A stretch of DNA of 64,000 nucleotides from Dermacentor variabilis. Lineage: Eukaryota; Arthropoda; Arachnida; Ixodida; Ixodidae. Within the stretch, counting starts at the first letter, position 1. Every line of letters starts with the position of its first letter. Where the stretch lies: contig NC_134577.1 in the NCBI RefSeq assembly GCF_050947875.1, positions 66,405,639 to 66,469,638 of the forward strand, given 5' to 3'. This document shows, in pieces, positions 10,050 to 20,705 of this stretch. The notes beneath the pieces are model-generated. The model was given only the letters and a program-made list of their open reading frames with translations. It did no database searches and was not told where the DNA came from. The position numbers and the translations under genes are program-made.

Positions 10050-12660
10050 AACTACCTTCTGCCTTGTACATAAGCACAGTCTCGCTTATATTTGGTCAAA
10101 TGAGGTTCGTCAGGTGAGGGTAATTTGAGGCCATAGTACAAATCGCGTCAAACAGTTTCTTACACGATGCATGACTTTAGTTCAACGGGTTGTTTATTCC
10201 TCGGACCTTCTCGTTCTTTCCAGTATTGCTCCCAAATATCCACTGTTCATGTTCGCGAAGGAAACGAGTAAAACGAGAACGCGAGGAAAGCAGGAGCCAG
10301 CGTTTCGACAAGTGCATTTGTCTTTTCCAAGGCGACGTATACTCTCCTCGGTACAGCATATATAGTTAAGTTTCTACATACATAGTATATACAGCTAACA
10401 CTATATATCGTAAACCCTGGACTTATACCTAAACTGGCAGCGGCATTTGGTAATTTATCTGATAAGACAGCATGGTCGCATTTTGTGACACCCAGTGGGT
10501 CGACTGATTTATTTTCGGACAGAAATTCATGCGCTGATGCTGAAAACAGCCGTCTACCATGCTTTCGCTGCCATGAATGTACGCTTTAAATGTAAACGCA
10601 TTCGTACATTATTGATAAGGTTAGGCTCGAACTAAAAGTTCATGAAAAATTTACCCATTGTTCACGTTCTATGGAGAATTGTAGGTTGCGGCATTAGGAC
10701 CGTAAAATATTTTTTCTTTTACCATTTTAACACACTATTTTCGCAGTTGCACGAAACGTCTCGTCTGCCAATGATATACCAGACACGTTATATAAGCTAC
10801 AGCTAAACAAGCCTAGGTGCGGTTCAATTGGCTATAACACTAAGTTTCAGTTATTCTGCAGTCTCAACGTGTATTCATCATCGCGCCCCTATCGCTACGT
10901 TCCAAAAGAGCACGAGCGATCCAGTACGAACTCGCAATGGTGGTGTTAAAACTCAATACTGCAAAATATGGGCAAGAAACAGTTCCTAGATGCAATATAA
11001 ATTTTACTCGTACGGGCAACACATCGTGTTCACTCCTCGCGGGCTGAAATACACGTGATTGTTGCACACCGCGAGCACAGCGAGTTTTCAGGGATGTCTT
11101 AAGTGACGAACACCACAAGCAACAGCTGTGCGCCAATATATATATATATATATAGGTCGGGTCGAAACGTGCATTTTCACGATGCACATCGCTTGCCTCT
11201 ACGACAAGCTCCTAATCTGCGCTCACGCCCTGTTTCTTTGAGCATGTCTTTAAGCTCGACCGGTACCGGCTGCCCTGCATCGCGAAGAATGGACACGAGG
11301 TCGCTGGCATGCCGTTTATCCTTGTGCGTGAACAACGTGTACGCCACGGCAGCCCGTCCAGAATTCCAAGCAGCACGACGCAGGCGCATCATGTAAACGT
11401 CCGAACACCTGGGGTAGTCGTAGTTCACGATGAACCGTGCGCCGCCGGGAACGTCCAGTTTTCGCGAGAACAAGTCGGTGGACACCAGGACGGAAGTTCC
11501 GTTCTCTCGAAACGAGGAAAGCGCCCAGTCCAGCTCCTCGTCCGTCTTTTTTCCGTGGATGCCGATCGCGGCGTGTTCTCGTAGCGCCAACAAGCCCACG
11601 ATGTCGTCCACTGTTTGCTTGTTTTCGGCAAAAATGATGACTTTGTCGCGTGCCTCGTCGTCGATGTCCTGGAGAAGCTCGACGAGTCGCTCGCCTTTAT
11701 CTGCCTCATCACAGACGAATACGATCTGCTCGACGGAATCGTCCGGAAGTGCCGGCTTTACGTCGATGCTGACCTGGACGTAGTCTTCAAGCAGGTCCTC
11801 GCACAGCGGACGCACGCTCTGGGTTCTTGAAGGAAGCCATACTTGCGTCTGGTGGTCCGGACGAATCCACTCCCTAATGGCCTGAATTTGAAACTCGATC
11901 CCCAGATCCATCATAAGATCGGCCCTGTCAAACACCACGTACGTGCATCGTAAGAGGTGCAGCCTGCCTTCTTTCAGAAAGCTGAGGAGACGACCGGGAG
12001 TCGCGATGCAGATCTGAGGGCGTTTCTCGAGGTCTTCGAGCTGCGGTTTTTTGGGTTCGCGACAGGAGAGGCACGCAGATCTAACCTTCGTGCACTCCTG
12101 GATGCTGCAGGCGACCTGGTAGACTTCCCGGGCCATCTCACGAGTGGCAACCACAAAAAGTGCGATGGGTCCATCGCCGGATTGCAAGGGGCGCTGGCTC
12201 AAGACGTGTACCACGGCGGGTACGAGGTAGGCGACCGCCTTTGCTTCCAAGGGGACAGCTTGGACTACAGCCAGAAGGTCCCTGCCGCCGAGTGCTACAG
12301 GCCAACACTGAGCTTCTATGCTCGTAAGGGAGCCGTAATTCGTCGCATGCAACCATTCATATAGGCAACCTGGCAGGTTGGCCTCTTCAATGTTTAAGAT
12401 GGGCTTGGGCACAGCTCGACCACCAATTTCGATACCGTTATCAAGCCGATAGGCATTCACCTCTATCTCAGAGCGTTGCGCACTTGTAACATGTTCTCTG
12501 TAAATGTTCTTTTCGACCGTCTCTACCCGGACGTAGTCCCACCTAGGAGGAATTCGGCAGGCTTGGGTCTTGTTGACGCCTTCCGAGCGGATTCCTTTCT
12601 TGCGCATTTCCGTGGCCGATTGCTGGCTATCGCCGAGAGCTTGATTGTACGGTGGCGCTA
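10050..12660. repeat. Segmental duplication block B
   Basis: This is the direct partner of 3600-6240, in the same orientation. The non-coding flank at 10050-11176 lacks the RTE and foldback insertions seen in block A, so those arrived after the duplication. The homology continues through the helicase-like frame and ends near its N-terminal third. Divergence is high even by eye, so the duplication is old. Confidence 0.7.
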
Positions 12661-12826
12661 TCTTGTTCCGCTGCCTGTTAGCATTAGGAGGTAAAGCGAC
12701 CACCGGTGGATCCAAATCTGCTATGACGATTTCACCCAGAGCGGCGACCGCTTCGGCCACCATGTTTAGCACGTCCATGTCGGGCGAGTTGAACTTCTCG
12801 CGATAGGTTTTCTTGACGGCGGCCAC
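11177..12826 (-). CDS. Catalytically dead DDX5/p68-like DEAD-box open frame
   Basis: This is one uninterrupted frame of 549 codons. It opens at a GTG after microsatellite-derived codons, and the first ATG is residue 17 (12776-12778). It follows the DDX5/DDX17 family from the region before the Q motif to past motif VI: EIEVNAYR, EEANLPG, AQCWPVALGGRDLL, CIATPGRLLSFL, IRPDHQTQVW, FIVNYDYP, SDLVSILRDAGQP. Motif Ib (TPGR) survives. Motif I GSGKT reads VPLEAK, motif II DEAD reads DRAD, motif III SAT reads PSR, motif V is altered (STDLFSRKLD), and motif VI HRIGRTGR reads RLRRAAW. ATP hydrolysis and unwinding are therefore not expected. It has no introns, so it is a retrocopy. It may be an old pseudogene that happens to be open, or a neofunctionalised RNA-binding or decoy protein; the sequence alone cannot decide. 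Confidence 0.6.
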   Translation of the reverse strand: MAAVKKTYREKFNSPDMDVLNMVAEAVAALGEIVIADLDPPVVALPPNANRQRNKIAPPYNQALGDSQQSATEMRKKGIRSEGVNKTQACRIPPRWDYVRVETVEKNIYREHVTSAQRSEIEVNAYRLDNGIEIGGRAVPKPILNIEEANLPGCLYEWLHATNYGSLTSIEAQCWPVALGGRDLLAVVQAVPLEAKAVAYLVPAVVHVLSQRPLQSGDGPIALFVVATREMAREVYQVACSIQECTKVRSACLSCREPKKPQLEDLEKRPQICIATPGRLLSFLKEGRLHLLRCTYVVFDRADLMMDLGIEFQIQAIREWIRPDHQTQVWLPSRTQSVRPLCEDLLEDYVQVSIDVKPALPDDSVEQIVFVCDEADKGERLVELLQDIDDEARDKVIIFAENKQTVDDIVGLLALREHAAIGIHGKKTDEELDWALSSFRENGTSVLVSTDLFSRKLDVPGGARFIVNYDYPRCSDVYMMRLRRAAWNSGRAAVAYTLFTHKDKRHASDLVSILRDAGQPVPVELKDMLKETGRERRLGACRRGKRCAS

Positions 12827-12888
12827 CGACTTCCTGCACCTCCTGCTTGTTGTGGTTGTCGTCGTCGTTCTGGCCTCAACGGTCGCAG

Positions 12889-12914
12889 GTTGTTGTTGTT
12901 GTTGTTGTTGTTGT

Positions 12915-12950
<36 letters not shown>

Positions 12951-12970
12951 CGACGACGACGACGACGACA
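12889..12970. repeat. Compound microsatellite (TTG)n(ATG)n(ACG)n
   Basis: Three adjoining trinucleotide runs start 18 bp inside the flank of the helicase-like frame and are read by it as Thr/Ser codons upstream of its GTG. The runs differ by single substitutions, suggesting one run mutated into the next. Confidence 0.95.
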
Positions 12971-13009
12971 TCTTTAAGTCACTGGCACATGGATCGGCAG
13001 AGTCGGCTG

Positions 13010-13252
13010 GACCCGCTGTGGTTGCTCAGTGGCTATGGTGTTGGGCTGCTGAGCACGAGGTCGCGGGATCGAATCCCGGCCACGGCGGCCGCATTTCGAT
13101 GGGGGCGAAATGCGAAAACACCGGTGTGCTTAGATTTAGGTGCACGTTAAAGAACCCCAGGTGGTCAAAATTTCCGGAGTCCTCCACTACGGCGTGCCTC
13201 ATAATCAGAAAGTGGTTTTGGCACGTAAAACCCCAAATATTATTATTATTAT
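13010..13252 (+). mobile_element. Ruka-like tRNA-derived SINE, full length with TSD
   Basis: The element starts with a tRNA-like head, with an A box around TTGCTCAGTGGCTATGG and a B box GGATCGAATCCC. It continues with a conserved body (GGTGCACGTTAAAGAACCCC) and ends in (ATT)n. An 11-bp target duplication AGAGTCGGCTG flanks it exactly (12999-13009 and 13253-13263). RNA polymerase III would transcribe it from the internal promoter, and it relies on a LINE for movement. The family resembles Ruka, described from ixodid ticks; that identification is from memory. The clean duplication suggests a fairly recent insertion. Confidence 0.9.
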
Positions 13253-13404
13253 AGAGTCGGCTGATTTTATAGATGCGTTTATGCAACAAATTTCTTTTAA
13301 ATCAACAATTTTGAATAATTTAAAGCAAGTATAATGCAAAACAATTGAGTAAACCGTCACTAAAATTTAAAGACATCTACATACGGGCTAGATGGTGCCT
13401 TGCA

Positions 13405-13480
13405 GATCGACGGAAAATAAGTGCACTGGAATACACACACCTATGTGTGTGTCTTCCGGTGCGCTTACTTTCCGTCGGTC
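13405..13480. repeat. Short perfect-type hairpin
   Basis: The arms GATCGACGGAAAATAAGTGC and GCGCTTACTTTCCGTCGGTC, extended through ACACACAC/GTGTGTGT, pair over about 36 bp around a 4-bp loop (CTAT). No coding or known element was recognised; it may be a MITE end-to-end remnant. Confidence 0.75.
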
Positions 13481-14189
13481 AGTATAATAAACAGGGAAAA
13501 AACAAAGAAAATATGCATATGTGTCTACAAATGGGGCAATGAGGAAAGAATGAAAGTATTAATACCATTAACAATGAAATGAGTTATATTCAACAATGAA
13601 TTTCTTTATGGTGATGTGTACATCCCTATGTGAGCGCCCAAGCACAGAAGCTCTGAAAGACAGCAGCGTCGCAACTGTCAATGGCAGGCCCATCTTGCTT
13701 GCATGCTTACTTGCTCCTCACTTGTGGCGCTTACCCACTACGGGGGATTGGCCAAGAAGACGGCGGTGAAATGTTAAAGGGAAGGGGAGAGAGAAAAACT
13801 TAAACGGAAAAGTAAATCAGGGCGAAGCATTACGTTCATATTAATTAAGAAATAGATTTACGTGGCAGATAGAGCAAGAAAAGCGTTTGTAACTGCATAT
13901 AAACACCAAATTTTGTGTTTCTTTTTAGGTGGTATTAGAATATTTTCGAACACAAACTGTGCTATTTATTGATCTATCCAATCATTCGTTCCGATAATTC
14001 ACACTGTACCCTTCTTGTGTCACGAGTCGTAAAGCAGCGCTAAACAACAGGACAAGGAGAGGGATACAGAAAACAGCGCTGATTAACAACCAAGTGTCCT
14101 GATTCGTTCAGTCAGCATGTATATACTCCGCGCTATCTCAAAGCACAGAATCAACAGAAATTCAGCATGCACAGGGGAGAAAAAGGCAA
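13481..14189. other. Unassigned AT-rich spacer
   Basis: I see no gene, repeat or RNA that I can support between the hairpin and the Penelope-like fragment. Confidence 0.5.
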
Positions 14190-15075
14190 TTAATGCGATA
14201 GGAAGGCAATCTCCTCCGGAAGGAGCGAAATAGAGGGAAGGCTTACACATGCTTCGCCGCTAACATGAATGTGGAAAGCTTCGGAAATAAGACGTGCGCG
14301 GTCATCGCGGTATTTTGACAGATAGGTCACATCTTTAAAAGAGGGCTTGCAGCCGCATTCATTGCAACGCAGTGACACCTGACTATCTCAAGCTTGTTTT
14401 TGAACTTTGTATGAGTGTTCGCACATGTGGTCATTGCTGCACCGCCCCGTCTGACCAATATAAAAACGCTTGCATGAAAGAGGATTCTTGTAAACCACAC
14501 AGTCACAACAGTCATCAACAATCCTCTGTCTGTGGGGCTTTTTACAACTTTTTTATTGTTCTCAGTCACCCGATTGACTTGATGGCACAGGCTACCTAAC
14601 TTATTTCTAGCAGAGAACAGCAACCTAACGCCTGCCCTGCTGACAACCTTTTTGAGATTATGCGCAACCTGGTGCACACATAGGATAACCGCAGCCATTT
14701 GCCGTGAGCGATTCTCAGGTTGAGTAGCTGCCGATTGCTTTCTTTTAAGGCTTCTTGCGAGGCTTCCAGCGATACTGGTTAAAAGCGGTACCGGGAAACC
14801 TGCGAGCTTAAGCCTGGCTACTTGCATTTGGAAGCTTGCATCCACTTCGTGGTCACATGACCTGATGAGGGCCGCCTTCATGCAAGATTTTGCAATAGCG
14901 CGCTTGACTATCTTTGAGTTCCCGGAGGAAAAGGGAAGAAGGCTCTTATGAAACCAAGGAGCGTAACCCCAACATACATGATTGCTTGAGAACGATAGCT
15001 CCAAGTCTAAGAAGCGCAGCTTGTTGTCTGACGGATGCTCCGTGAATCAGTCACTATAACCGGTGTTCAATAATT
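14190..15075 (-). pseudogene. Penelope-like element, RT end plus GIY-YIG nuclease
   Basis: On the minus strand the fragments run in order through the typical C-terminal half of a Penelope-like polyprotein. The RT thumb end comes first (LRFLDLELSF near 15000), then SKIVKRAIAKSC and the HNLKKV segment. The GIY-YIG endonuclease follows at about 14410-14520, with VVYKNPLSC and FYIGQTGRC. The conserved tail has CNECGCKP, ARLISEAFHI and CVSLPS (14200-14370). At least two frameshifts separate these blocks, so the copy is dead. The upstream RT palm is missing or unrecognisable. The GIY-YIG nuclease normally nicks target DNA for insertion. Confidence 0.85.
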
Positions 15076-15484
15076 TGAAGGAAGTTTACGAAGAGCTGAG
15101 ATGACGGTTGGTAGTTCAACCAGAAATGTGGGTGTGAAATCCGTAAGGCGTTATGCCCAGGATAGGGAGTCGGAGAAAATACCCACACCCGCTTTCGCCT
15201 CACTCATTCGCGCATCAGTCGCGATCACATGAGCTATTACCAATTGCGTTAAATGATCTCCGAGCATACCATTTGTATATGTAGTGGGTAGGAGTCTGGC
15301 ATTTGATGGAAATACATCATCAAATTAAATGTTTATATTAGGCAAGGGCTTGTCTCGACAAAAAAATCTCGCATGCATTAACGTTTAGTGGATCTAGTTC
15401 AGCTTGCGCAAACAAAACCTGAGGTCTATGCAAGCGGGACCAATGCTCATCGAAAAATGCCCTCATTTCACTAATAAATACAAA

Positions 15485-17985
15485 TTATAATCGTCTGAAA
15501 GAAGATTCATAAATACATAAATACGTTTTTACTTTTAGAATGCGGAATCGGCAGGGAAGAGTAGGCAGTCGTGCTTCTTGATATAAAACATTGCGAGCTA
15601 CGAATTTTAGTAAACCAAGACAGTTCGGCGGAGCCTCCCCCTCTGGAAGAACCGGGATTTCGTATGGTGGCACACCAGAGAATAGCACGCACCCAAATTC
15701 CAGCATCGGTCGAACGCACAGGCGATAAATCATTGTTAGAGTATTCCGGCTTAGCACAGCGCGATGTCGGCTAAGTCTGCTCATCATGTAAACAGCGCGT
15801 GCTGCCGCAGACTTAACATGATCAATGTGATTTCGCCAGCTCAGTTTTGCGTTGTATATTACACCTAGATATTTGGTAAAGTCAACTTGCGGAATCATTT
15901 CCTGGCGACAGTGGAGAGAGATATTAGCAGGTACATTCAGTGGAAACACAACTAAGGAACTTTAGTTGAGAATAAGTGACATTCGAAAATCGTTGTGAAT
16001 AATAAATCGTTGTGTGCAAGTACCGCTCTGTGTTGTCGTTTCTCTCCGTCCCGTTTCTGTAGTGGTTTTATTCACAATGTCTCACCAACTGGCCTGCAAC
16101 TTTACCCTGCTAAATTCGCATATCTGAAAACCAAGCTTCAAGCGTCCCAAAGTATGACTGCAGTGCTCTTTGTAATGAGTGAACATCACTCGCAGATGCA
16201 AAGAATGCGATGTCGTCGGCATAGACGTATACTTACTTGTACGGTATAACACAATGAAACTGAGCGTAATAAAATGTTAAATAAAATAGCAGAAAGGCCA
16301 GATCCGTGGGGAACTCCTCTCGATTGATTATATTATTGCGTCAACGAGCCACGTTGGCAACAATGAAATTTTCTATCCTTTAAGGATTCATACACCCATT
16401 CTATAATATACCGACGAAAAATCACGCTATTTAAAGCGTTAAGGAGTGTGACCTGCTGTACGCTGTCGTATGCTTCAGCTAAATTAAGGGACACTAAAGC
16501 TGCATACTTCCGCCCGCGTCGAGCAAGCTTAATGCGTCCCTCTAAATCGACGTGTGCGCACCACATCGAGCATCCAGGCCTAAATCCAATCTGACATGGC
16601 CTTAATAACGTATTATCATTTCAAAATTTCATGACACGAATTACTATTAATTTTATAACATGTGAAGTTAGTGAGATTGGCGTTATACTGTATGTATACA
16701 TTCATCCCCGCTTCCTGCTTTTTAAGCAGGGGAATTATTTTTGCAAGTTTCCGGTCAGGAGGTATCCACCCGATCATGAGAGAGTAATAAACTGTATTGG
16801 AGAGGCCGTGCGCGGAGAGGTCAAACAATATTTTCGACATTCCTGATGTAATGCCATCTGGTGCCGGAGCTCTGGCAGGAAGCAGCTGAACAACGTACGT
16901 GCTGAAGGTCTTCTATTGTTACCTCTAGGAAATCATCCCCTGACAGAACCCCTGTGAAGTTTACCTGCAGCTCAGTTGTGAAGCGCTGTTGTAAACCGTC
17001 AGCAATTTCATCTACTGATTCGAACAATTATTTTGGTGACAGAACAACTGAGTCAATATTTATGGGTACTGGAACGGCCTTGCGAGAGCGGAGAAACCTA
17101 AACAGTGCTTTCTTATTGCCACTTTTCGATAAAAGATCATACCGTTTTTCATCATAATTATCCTTCGCTAATGAAATTGTTCTTTTAAACATGGCATCAG
17201 CATACTTATAATTACTCCAATTAGTACAGCACTGATTAAAGACAAGTTTCTTCGATTAAGCTTTTCGGCGTTTATATTCTCGCGTGCAATCATGATTCCA
17301 CCATGGACAATCAGCACTTCCTTTTGTTGACGAGACTAAAAGCTCAAGATTTTTTAATGGTACCTTCCGATATTGCACAAAGACTCATCGCTTTAATATG
17401 TCTTTCCATACCTGTCGCACAAGACAAAGTTGACTGTAAATTATTTTAAATGTTGAATAATCCACGAAAGTCCAAACATCTTTATTTAAAGAAATCGTGG
17501 ATTTTTTAATATCAATGCAATCGGGCGGTGGTCACTACTAATGGCGACATCGACCTCAGCCCAAGAAGAGATGAAAACGCCTGAGGTAGGAAATGTCGAA
17601 TCTAGGACAGATCGCGACAACGAACGCACGAAACTGGCGACTTCAGCATTTAAACATGTGAAATTGTCAAAATTAGTCCAAACCCACTAATGTTTTCCAC
17701 ATGTGTGAGTGCGAAATCCCCATGACACATGCTGTGAGTTGATGATGATGGAAAACTTTATTTATCCCTCTTTAAAGGGAAGGGGGCAATGAAATAGAGG
17801 GTGGGGGGAGGAACTACTTGAAGTTGAAGTCTCCCGCAAACAACGTGTTCTTTTTGCAATAGACCACTGCGACATCAAGTGAGCGTACTTCGTGCACCCC
17901 AGTGGGTATGTAAGAGTTAATTATAGAGAGTGGGCCGCAACCCGGAATAGTTATTTCATATCTTAACATCTCACATTTGGATGAT
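15485..17985 (-). pseudogene. I-like LINE, endonuclease to RT, degenerate
   Basis: Read on the minus strand in pieces, this has apurinic-type endonuclease motifs SIINSYIPTG and FAGDFNF (17815-17960) and AISSDHRPIA (about 17520-17545). The RT region has an EAYDSVQQ-like block (16470-16500), the catalytic box VYVYADDIAFF (about 16200-16240) and the thumb KYLGVIYNAKLSW (15850-15900). It ends in the LYQEARLPTLPCRF connection region. Stops and frameshifts are scattered throughout. Its RNase H part is absent at the 15485 end. A short foreign 3' tail interrupts it at 17735-17815. Confidence 0.8.
17735..17815 (-). mobile_element. Short retroposon tail inserted in LINE endonuclease
   Basis: On the minus strand about 80 bp ending in GATAAATAAAGTTTTCCATC and a short (ATC) run separates GDFNF from the rest of the endonuclease. 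Position and ending look like a severely 5'-truncated LINE or SINE tail. The family is not identified. Confidence 0.5.
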
Positions 17986-17989
17986 AGAG

Positions 17990-18578
17990 TATGACAGAGT
18001 AGGCCCAGCTGTCGCATTGTAATTTGCAATCTCCTTTTTTTTTTCTTGTAGAAGAAACGCCGGCAGTTCCAGTAGGTGATGTTCAGATGTTCTAATGTGT
18101 TGTAGAAATCGCACAAAGGAGAAATTGAAAGAAAAGGTCGGTGCATCTATGAATCTAGGTGTGGGACTCGACATCGCAGTCTCGTTAACGTGACTCCTGT
18201 TCGTCTTGCCTGGCAAAATTTCCTGCTCCAAGGTAATTGTAAGTGCTGCAGCTGCTTCGAGGACGTTATATTTGGTTTCAATGTGAGAAGGGTGCATCTT
18301 CGAAACCGGACAGAAGTGATGAAACCCGTCGCAATTGCCCGGAGAGTAAACAGAGGTCCTGCAAAGGAAGCCTTGGCCAAACTGTCTGCCTCTTCCTTCA
18401 AAAATATTGCTCTGTGTCCAGGTACCCATACCAACAGTAAACGCCGAAAATTACTTGGAGCCAGTGAGTATATATGGTTTCTAATATGTGCGACTCGCCG
18501 GGAGCAGTAAGAGATGTGCAGGACGATACAGTATGCGAGTATTGCCGCGGTTGTCATGGAAGTGTGGAGCTTGCGCAA
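17990..18578 (-). pseudogene. I-like LINE, RNase H and C-terminal fragment
   Basis: The minus strand reads an RNase H-type end (LLVWVPGHRAIFLKEEADSL) followed by the C-terminal zinc-binding region (LTRLRCRVPHL, ISPLCDFYNT, WNCRRFF). This is the 3' part of the same kind of LINE whose 5' part lies immediately to the left. The order is therefore reversed relative to one element: the 3' half precedes the 5' half in the reading direction. Either two copies abut or the locus was rearranged. A stop (about 18147) and later frame changes make it non-functional. Confidence 0.75.
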
Positions 18579-18579
18579 T

Positions 18580-20073
18580 CATGGAACAATAGCTAGGAAA
18601 TCCGACAGGAATGCTGTATTGAACTCTGGAAGCGGAACCGAAAGTTTTCTATCGAATGACGACGGAAAATGCCAACTCCGACCTCTTCCTCACACTGAGT
18701 ATGCCGCGGCCCGAGCCTCACAGTGCAACACTGCTCCCGGAGTCGACAAAATCACCAATGCCATGATTAGAAACCTGTGCCCGATGCACATCCAGGACTT
18801 GACCGAATACCTAAACGAGGAACTCTGGAGCAAGGGCCACGTACCGAACGAGTGGAAACACGCGGAAATCGTGACCATTCCCAAACCCGGCAAGAAGCCC
18901 GCGATCGACGCCCTGCCTCCCATCTCGCTGACTTCGTGCATCGGCAAGCTGTACGAGAGGGTCATCGAAACCCGCCTCCAACATTACATAGAGGATGGCG
19001 ACCTCTTCCCGCACACCATGCTTGGCTTCAGGCGGGGACTTTCTGCGCAAGATGCGTTCCTAATCCTAAGGGAAGAAGTTCTCAAGGGCATCCCGAAGGG
19101 AGGAGAACACCTCCTGCTCGCACTCGACCTAAAAGAGGCCTTCGATAACATCTCTCACGAGGCCATTCTCAAGAGACTGAACGACATCAGCTGCGGGAAG
19201 CGCATCTTTAATTACGTTAAATTGTTCCTGAAGGGCCGGACGGCAACCATCGGAATAGGCCAGACCCGATCGGATGCGATCGACGTGTCGAACAAAGGAA
19301 CACCGCAAGGGGCGATAATCTCCCCGATTCTCTTAAACGTCGCATTGCACGCGCTGACCAAAGAGCTGCGGAAGATCCCCGACCTAGGTTACGCCCTGTA
19401 CGCAGACGACATCACGCTCTGGGCCACCAAGGGCTCCCTAGCACGAAAATAGGCGACCCTTCAAGAGGCCGCGATGGCCGTGGAGGGATTTGCGGCAGTG
19501 AGCGGGATGTGTTGTGCGCCCGAAAAGTCCGAGGTGATCCGGGTGCACGGACGAGGAGTCTACAATTCCCCCGACCCTATCGCCCTCTATCTTGAGGGCC
19601 TGAAGATCACGGAAGGCAATAAGACTAGGATTCTGGGTTTTTGGATCCAGAGCAACCTGAAAGCCTCCCACACCATCCAAACCCTAAGGTCTGCCACCAA
19701 CCAGATCTCGTGGATTATAAAACGAATTATAAGAAGGCGTAAGGGCATGCGAGAAGAGGACACGCTTCGCCTCGTCCAGGCTCTGGTGATCAGCAGAATA
19801 ACGTATAGCATGCCGTATCACTATCACTCGCTAAACAAACGCGACCAACAACAAGTCGATGCCATCATCAGAGGCGCGTACAAAACGGCCCTGCGTCTCC
19901 CTATCACCACCTCAAACGAGAAGTTAGCGGCCCTCGGGATCCACAACACCTTAGCTGAGCTTTCAGACGCGGTTATGGCTTCGCAAAAGGCCAGACTACA
20001 GAACACGGCGGCGGGCAGAGCCATCCTCCACCGGGCCGGAACGGCAACGGAGCTCCGTGCCCTCGATGGGCAA
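18580..20073 (+). pseudogene. I-like LINE ORF2, reverse transcriptase half
   Basis: The RT has APGVDKI, PNEWKHAEIVTIPKPGKK, SCIGKLYERV, ALDLKEAFDNISHEAI, NKGTPQGAIISPIL and the active-site box YALYADDITLW, then the thumb up to ALRLPITTSNEKLAALG. The frame is open from 18514 except for one in-frame TAG at 19450-19452. Both sides are otherwise in phase, so this is a single nonsense mutation in a well-preserved copy. The endonuclease is missing, so the element was 5' truncated. At 20073 a gypsy element is inserted; the RNase H half resumes at 26768. The insertion gives a time order: the LINE is older than the gypsy copy. Confidence 0.88.
20070..20073. repeat. Target site duplication GCAA, left
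   Basis: The four bases GCAA directly precede the 5' LTR and recur at 26768-26771 directly after the 3' LTR. This fits the short duplications made by Ty3/gypsy integrases and fixes both element ends. Confidence 0.85.
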
Positions 20074-20222
20074 TGTTGCGATTCGCCTGCGACACGTGGT
20101 TTTGCCGGCGCGACTGCGGCGGGGCGGCAGACATTTTGGCCCGATCGTCGTCGCCGCAACACTCATCGCCAGGTGTTTCCAGGCGCGACTGCGGCGATGC
20201 GACCGCCTAGGGATCATCCTCG

Positions 20223-20417
20223 CATTCCAGTCATTGTGCCCGAAACAGGCGATGCCAAAGCAGGGATCTCATTCCAGTTATTGGGCCCGAAACAGGCGAT
20301 GCCAAAGCAGGGATCTCGTTCCAGTCATTGTGCCCGAAACAGGCGATGCCAAAGCAGGGATCTCGTTCCAGTCATTATGCCCGAAACAGGCGATGCCAAA
20401 GCAGGGACCATCTTCTC
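20223..20417 (+). repeat. 47-bp tandem array in U3
   Basis: Four units repeat GCCCGAAACAGGCGATGCCA and flanking bases, the last one with an altered end before TCATTACAGTCATTGTG. Only the 5' LTR has the array. The LTR of copy 1 has its own two-unit 46-bp array with the same CATTGTGCCCGA core. The position upstream of the TATA box suggests an enhancer-like array. Confidence 0.9.
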
Positions 20418-20581
20418 ATTACAGTCATTGTGTCCGACCGGCAGCGCCACGACAGGGTGCTACGAGATCGTGCTCGACATGGTGCTACGGCATCGCTACG
20501 ACAGTGTGCGTCACCATTAGCCCATTGTTCATTCACGTGCTCGTCTTTTGAGGGGTTCCTTCTTGCCCTCAACTGCGAGAG

Positions 20582-20705
20582 TATAAAAACAGCTGCCCCC
20601 GGACGCCAAGAGGAGGGCTCCGATTTCTTCTGTTGAGTGAAGTGCTCTCCCGTCTCTCTACTTCGGTCAAACCTGACCGCCAACTCTTTGCGATGTTAAA
20701 ATAAA
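20582..20705 (+). promoter_or_regulatory. LTR core promoter and poly(A) signal
   Basis: TATAAAA at 20582-20588 follows a GAGAG context and is followed 112 bp later by AATAAA at 20700-20705. The same pair recurs at 26472-26478 and 26590-26595 in the 3' LTR, and as a minus-strand pair in copy 1. This matches a U3-R-U5 layout. Confidence 0.8.

Noticed and set aside
13014..13090. tRNA-like sequence with A and B boxes
   Set aside because: It is continuous with a SINE body, a tail and an exact target duplication, so it is the SINE head and not a tRNA gene.
12847..13254. Plus-strand frame with poly-Val and poly-Asp
   Set aside because: It covers a compound microsatellite and the SINE, so it is not coding.
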